From: Falsiroseomonas oleicola
GTDB lineage: Bacteria > Pseudomonadota > Alphaproteobacteria > Acetobacterales > Acetobacteraceae
Length of the DNA stretch: 64,000 nucleotides
Assembly (NCBI RefSeq): GCF_019029495.1
Contig: NZ_JAERQM010000001.1
Coordinates: 682,001-746,000, forward strand
Reading direction: 5' to 3'
Shown here: in pieces, positions 61,633-64,000 of the stretch
Layout: each line of letters begins with the position of its first letter
How positions within the stretch are numbered: the first letter of the stretch is position 1
Position numbers and translations under genes: made by a program
Notes under the pieces: model-generated
Database searches by the model: none
The model's input: the letters and a program-made list of their open reading frames with translations, nothing else
Told to the model about the DNA's origin: nothing

Positions 61633-62682
61633 ATGACCGAGACCAGCCCCCGCCATGATGTGGCCGGCCTGACCCAGTTCGCCCGCGACCTTTGCGGTGC
61701 GGCCGGGCTCAACCCGGAAAAATCCGCCGCAGTGGCGACCACACTGGTGGAATCCGACCTGCTCGGCCATGTCACCCACGGCCTCGCCTTGCTGCCGCGC
61801 TACCTGGAGGATGTCGCCAATGGCGGCATGACGAAGGCGGGGGAGCCGGAGGTGCTGCGCGACCGCGGCGCCTGCCTGAGCTGGAACGGCCGCCGCCTGC
61901 CCGGCCCCTGGCTGGTGCACAAGGCGCTCGACATCGCGCTGGAACGCGTGGGCACCTTCGGCACCTACAGCGTCGCGATCGGCGACAGCCACCATATCGG
62001 CTGCCTCGCCGCCTATCTGACCCGCGCGACGGAGCGCGGCTTCATGATGGTGCTGTCCTCCTCCGCCTCCGCCGCCTCCGCCGTCGCGCCCTTCGGCGGC
62101 ATCACCGGCGTGCTGGCGCCGGACCCGGTGGCGGCGGGCATCCCGACCGATGGCGACCCGATCCTGATGGATGTCAGCGCCTCCATCACCACCATCAACA
62201 TGGCCGGCACCCTGCAGAAGCAGGGCGCGCAATACCCGCACCCTTGGGTGCAGGACGCGGAGGGCCATCCCAGCACGGATCCGAAGGTGCTGGGCCAGGG
62301 CGGCACGCTGCTGCCGGCGGGCGGGCTGGATCATGGGCAGAAGGGCTATGCCTGGGCGCTGATGAACGAGGCGATGACCCAGGGCCTGTCCGGCTATGGC
62401 CGCGCCGACAAGCCGACCGGCTGGACCGCCAGCGTGTTCCTGCAGCTTTTTGACCCGGAGGCCTTCGCCGGCCTGCCCGCCTTCCTGCGCCAGACCAGCC
62501 ACACCGCCGCCGCCTGCCGCGCCGCGACGCCGCGGCCAGGGGTGGAACGGGTGCGGCTGCCGGGCGAATCCGGCCTGGCGCGTCGCCGCACGGCCCTGCG
62601 GGATGGGGTGGCGCTGGCGCCCGGCATCTGGGACGGGCTGCGCGGCGCGGCGACGAAGCTGGGCGTGGCGCTGCCTGGGTAA
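61633..62682 (+). CDS. Ldh/malate-lactate dehydrogenase family NAD(P)-dependent oxidoreductase
   Basis: A 349-residue member of the non-Rossmann LDH2/MDH2 family, which reduces 2-oxo acids (malate, sulfolactate, ureidoglycolate, 2,3-diketogulonate). It has [26 protein letters not shown] at the start with the catalytic His, [57 protein letters not shown] and [14 protein letters not shown]. The exact 2-oxo acid is not evident. It is a single gene between a chemoreceptor and repeat copy E. Confidence 0.9.
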   Translation: MTETSPRHDVAGLTQFARDLCGAAGLNPEKSAAVATTLVESDLLGHVTHGLALLPRYLEDVANGGMTKAGEPEVLRDRGACLSWNGRRLPGPWLVHKALDIALERVGTFGTYSVAIGDSHHIGCLAAYLTRATERGFMMVLSSSASAASAVAPFGGITGVLAPDPVAAGIPTDGDPILMDVSASITTINMAGTLQKQGAQYPHPWVQDAEGHPSTDPKVLGQGGTLLPAGGLDHGQKGYAWALMNEAMTQGLSGYGRADKPTGWTASVFLQLFDPEAFAGLPAFLRQTSHTAAACRAATPRPGVERVRLPGESGLARRRTALRDGVALAPGIWDGLRGAATKLGVALPG

Positions 62683-62708
62683 ACTGGCGCCAGGAATGGC
62701 CGACCGGC

Positions 62709-62742
62709 GGCCGGTGAAGCCGGCCGAGGCCGCGAATGCGGC
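62709..62742 (+). repeat. Copy E of the GC-rich multi-hairpin intergenic repeat
   Basis: H3 GGCCGG-TGAAG-CCGGCC (62709-62725) and H1 GCCGC-GAAT-GCGGC (62729-62742), again with the GAAT tetraloop. It ends with CTGAGGGCCCGAAAAAT, similar to the end of copy D, and is directly followed by a perfect 19-bp inverted repeat. Confidence 0.7.
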
Positions 62743-62787
62743 GAGTCAAGCGGCCGGAGGCCGCGCCCGGCGCCTGAGGGCCCGAAA

Positions 62788-62828
62788 AATCATACCAACG
62801 GTCGATGAAATCGACCGTTGGTATGATT
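62788..62828. repeat. perfect 19-bp inverted repeat with 3-nt loop
   Basis: Arms 62788-62806 (AATCATACCAACGGTCGAT) and 62810-62828 around GAA. Its end overlaps the stop codon of the next minus-strand gene. It may be a bidirectional transcription stop or a dispersed repeat inserted behind copy E; there is no T-run on the plus strand. Confidence 0.85.
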
Positions 62829-63436
62829 CAGCGCCGCGGGGCGCCGGGCATGCCCGGCATGCCTTGCGGCATTCCCTGGGGCATCTGCATGGTCTGGTAG
62901 CCCTGCGGCCGGCGGAAGCGGGCCGGGTCCTGCGCGCCATAGGCGACGCGGGTCGCCTCCATGCTGCCGGATTCGCCACCGGAATTGCCCTGCGCCCGCA
63001 GCATCACGCCATCGGCGGTGACGCAGGCGGTGCCGCGGTCGTTGCCATCCTGGAAATTCCAGACATTGCAGGCATGGCCCGCCACCGTGTCGCTGCCCGT
63101 GCGGCTGAACTGGCCCCGGCTGGGCAGGCCGGTATTGGCCTGCTCCATCGGGATGTCCATCAGCATGCGCATCTGCTCCATCACCATGAAGCCGCGCTGC
63201 GCCCGGTGATCGGCGACCATGTAGCCCATGCCGCCCATATCCATCCGCATGGTCTGCTGCGCGGCGAGCCAGGAGATGGTCATGGAGGGCAGCCCGGCCT
63301 GCGCCCGGGCGCCGGTGACGCGATAGGTGACGGCGACATCGCGCGTCGGGAACAATTGCGGCCGCTCCTGCGCCAGGGCGGGCAGGGCCGGCAGGGCGGC
63401 GGCCAAGGCGAGGGCGGCAAGGCGGGTGGCGCGCAT
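62828..63436 (-). CDS. secreted hypothetical protein (DUF4412-like)
   Basis: A 202-residue exported protein with signal peptide MRATRLAALALAAALPALPALAQ. The mature chain is Met-rich (MTISWLAAQQTMRMDMGGMGYMVADHRAQRGFMVMEQMRMLMDIP) and has AGHACNVWNFQDGNDRGTACVTADGVMLRAQ, the layout of DUF4412-like periplasmic proteins. The tail is a low-complexity QMPQGMPQGMPGMPG repeat. The AAGGAAAGG before the ATG fixes the start. The many Met residues could bind copper, which is speculation. The stop lies in the 19-bp inverted repeat. Confidence 0.78.
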   Translation of the reverse strand: MRATRLAALALAAALPALPALAQERPQLFPTRDVAVTYRVTGARAQAGLPSMTISWLAAQQTMRMDMGGMGYMVADHRAQRGFMVMEQMRMLMDIPMEQANTGLPSRGQFSRTGSDTVAGHACNVWNFQDGNDRGTACVTADGVMLRAQGNSGGESGSMEATRVAYGAQDPARFRRPQGYQTMQMPQGMPQGMPGMPGAPRR

Positions 63437-63534
63437 GGTCGGGACCTTTCCTTCGACGGTGCCGGACGCTCCCCCAGGGGTGCCCGCCGCGTCAAGCAAA
63501 GGCCGGCCCGACCGAAACGCGGCGAAACGTCGAT

Positions 63535-63546
63535 CACAAATTTGTG
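63535..63546. promoter_or_regulatory. 12-bp palindrome upstream of the second chemoreceptor
   Basis: CACAAATTTGTG is a perfect palindrome in an AT-rich patch 64 bp before the ATG of the chemoreceptor, and in the divergent gap shared with the secreted protein. It could be an operator. Confidence 0.4.
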
Positions 63547-63609
63547 TCTTCACGAAGTTTTTAGCGCGCACGGCGATACTGCGGCCGCATCCAGCCGGAG
63601 CTTGCCACG

Positions 63610-64000
63610 ATGTTGTCACGCCTATCGATCCGGGAGCGGCTGATCGCCGCCTTCGCCTTCCTGCTTCTGTGCATCGCCGGGCTCGGCGGCTTCGGCATCT
63701 TCAAGATGCAGGCGGTGAATCACGCCTCGGTGGAGATCAACGAGAACTGGCTGCCCAGCATTCAAGCCCTCGCCCGTCTACGGAACGCGATGAACGCCAT
63801 TCGTATCGACATCCGGAATCACACCTCGACACAGGAACCTAGCCAGCTTCAGGCCGTCGAAGCCCGGTTGTCCGCCACAGGCGGCGATCTCAACATGGCG
63901 CTGCGCGCTTACGAGGCGCTGGTCAGCAGCCCGGAGGAACGGCGCCTGTTCGACCAAACAGCCGCTGCCATCGAGAGCTACCTGCGCGAGATGCCGGCCA
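63610..64000 (+). CDS. methyl-accepting chemotaxis protein, N-terminal part (runs off the window)
   Basis: The 130 visible residues open with MLSRLSIRERLIAAFAFLLLCIAGLGGFGIF, a short cytoplasmic tail and first transmembrane helix, followed by a periplasmic helical region (NENWLPSIQALARLRNAMNAIRIDIRNHTSTQEPSQLQAVEARLSATGGDLNMALRAYEAL) typical of the four-helix-bundle MCP ligand domain (4HB_MCP). The signalling part lies to the right of the window. The ligand is unknown. It is divergent from the secreted DUF4412-like gene. Confidence 0.85.
   Translation, partial: MLSRLSIRERLIAAFAFLLLCIAGLGGFGIFKMQAVNHASVEINENWLPSIQALARLRNAMNAIRIDIRNHTSTQEPSQLQAVEARLSATGGDLNMALRAYEALVSSPEERRLFDQTAAAIESYLREMPA

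Overview
The window is about 70% GC, gene-dense chromosomal DNA with 5' overlapping stop/start junctions (ATGA, GTGA, TTGA) throughout. Four things point to an Alphaproteobacterium of the Acetobacteraceae, most like Roseomonas: the recF-gyrB pair, the cyanide-insensitive type cytochrome bd operon, three separate tripartite-tricarboxylate (Bug/TctC) binding proteins, and the phasin/PHA synthase/acetate kinase/FabI cluster. This assignment is inference from gene content and protein style. I see no rRNA, tRNA, CRISPR array, insertion sequence or prophage.

Layout. 1-972 is the 3' end of a gene with a nuclease-like C-terminus. Its stop overlaps the stop of cydB. 966-3978 is a GbsR-cydA-cydB operon with a near-perfect 36-bp operator over its promoter. 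4028-9917 holds an FtrA-like regulator with a divergent rhodanese, a peroxiredoxin, a hydrolase/SDR pair and two hypothetical proteins. 10120-11048 is a prephenate dehydrogenase preceded by a candidate leader peptide with tandem Tyr codons and two hairpins. 11160-21548 is a catabolic island: a TAXI-TRAP transporter and GntR regulator on the minus strand, and on the plus strand a CoA-transferase, crotonase, Bug receptor, MmgE/PrpD protein, flavin monooxygenase and racemase-fold protein. 21732-26242 holds accessory genes (coiled-coil protein, two methyltransferases, Bug receptor, sulfotransferase). 26260-32128 is core information processing (prfC, recF, gyrB). 32177-33865 is an ABC-F ATPase with a 21-residue leader ORF and two hairpins, which looks like drug-inducible attenuation. 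34044-42008 carries a 2OG-Fe(II) dioxygenase, a P-type ATPase and an RND pump. 42009-52570 is a PHA/acetate/fatty-acid group (fabI, ackA, MaoC-Ptb, phaC; divergent phasin, then HlyD, RbbA, YhhJ) around a near-consensus FNR/FixK box. 52656-55145 is a monomeric B12-dependent ribonucleotide reductase with two NrdR boxes 32 bp apart. 55212-59672 is an IclR-controlled cluster (aldolase, two binding proteins, LigI-like lactonase). The right end carries a soluble globin-coupled chemoreceptor with a PilZ tail, an Ldh-family dehydrogenase, a secreted protein and the start of a second chemoreceptor.

Shared themes. Oxygen-limited life recurs: bd-type oxidase, FNR-controlled PHA/acetate genes, globin chemoreceptor, and an oxygen-independent class II reductase. 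Uptake and breakdown of organic acids or aromatic-derived acids is the second theme. Two repeat families stand out: a three-hairpin GC-rich intergenic element in at least five copies whose stems co-vary, and a 45-nt stem-loop in two copies with a compensatory base-pair change.
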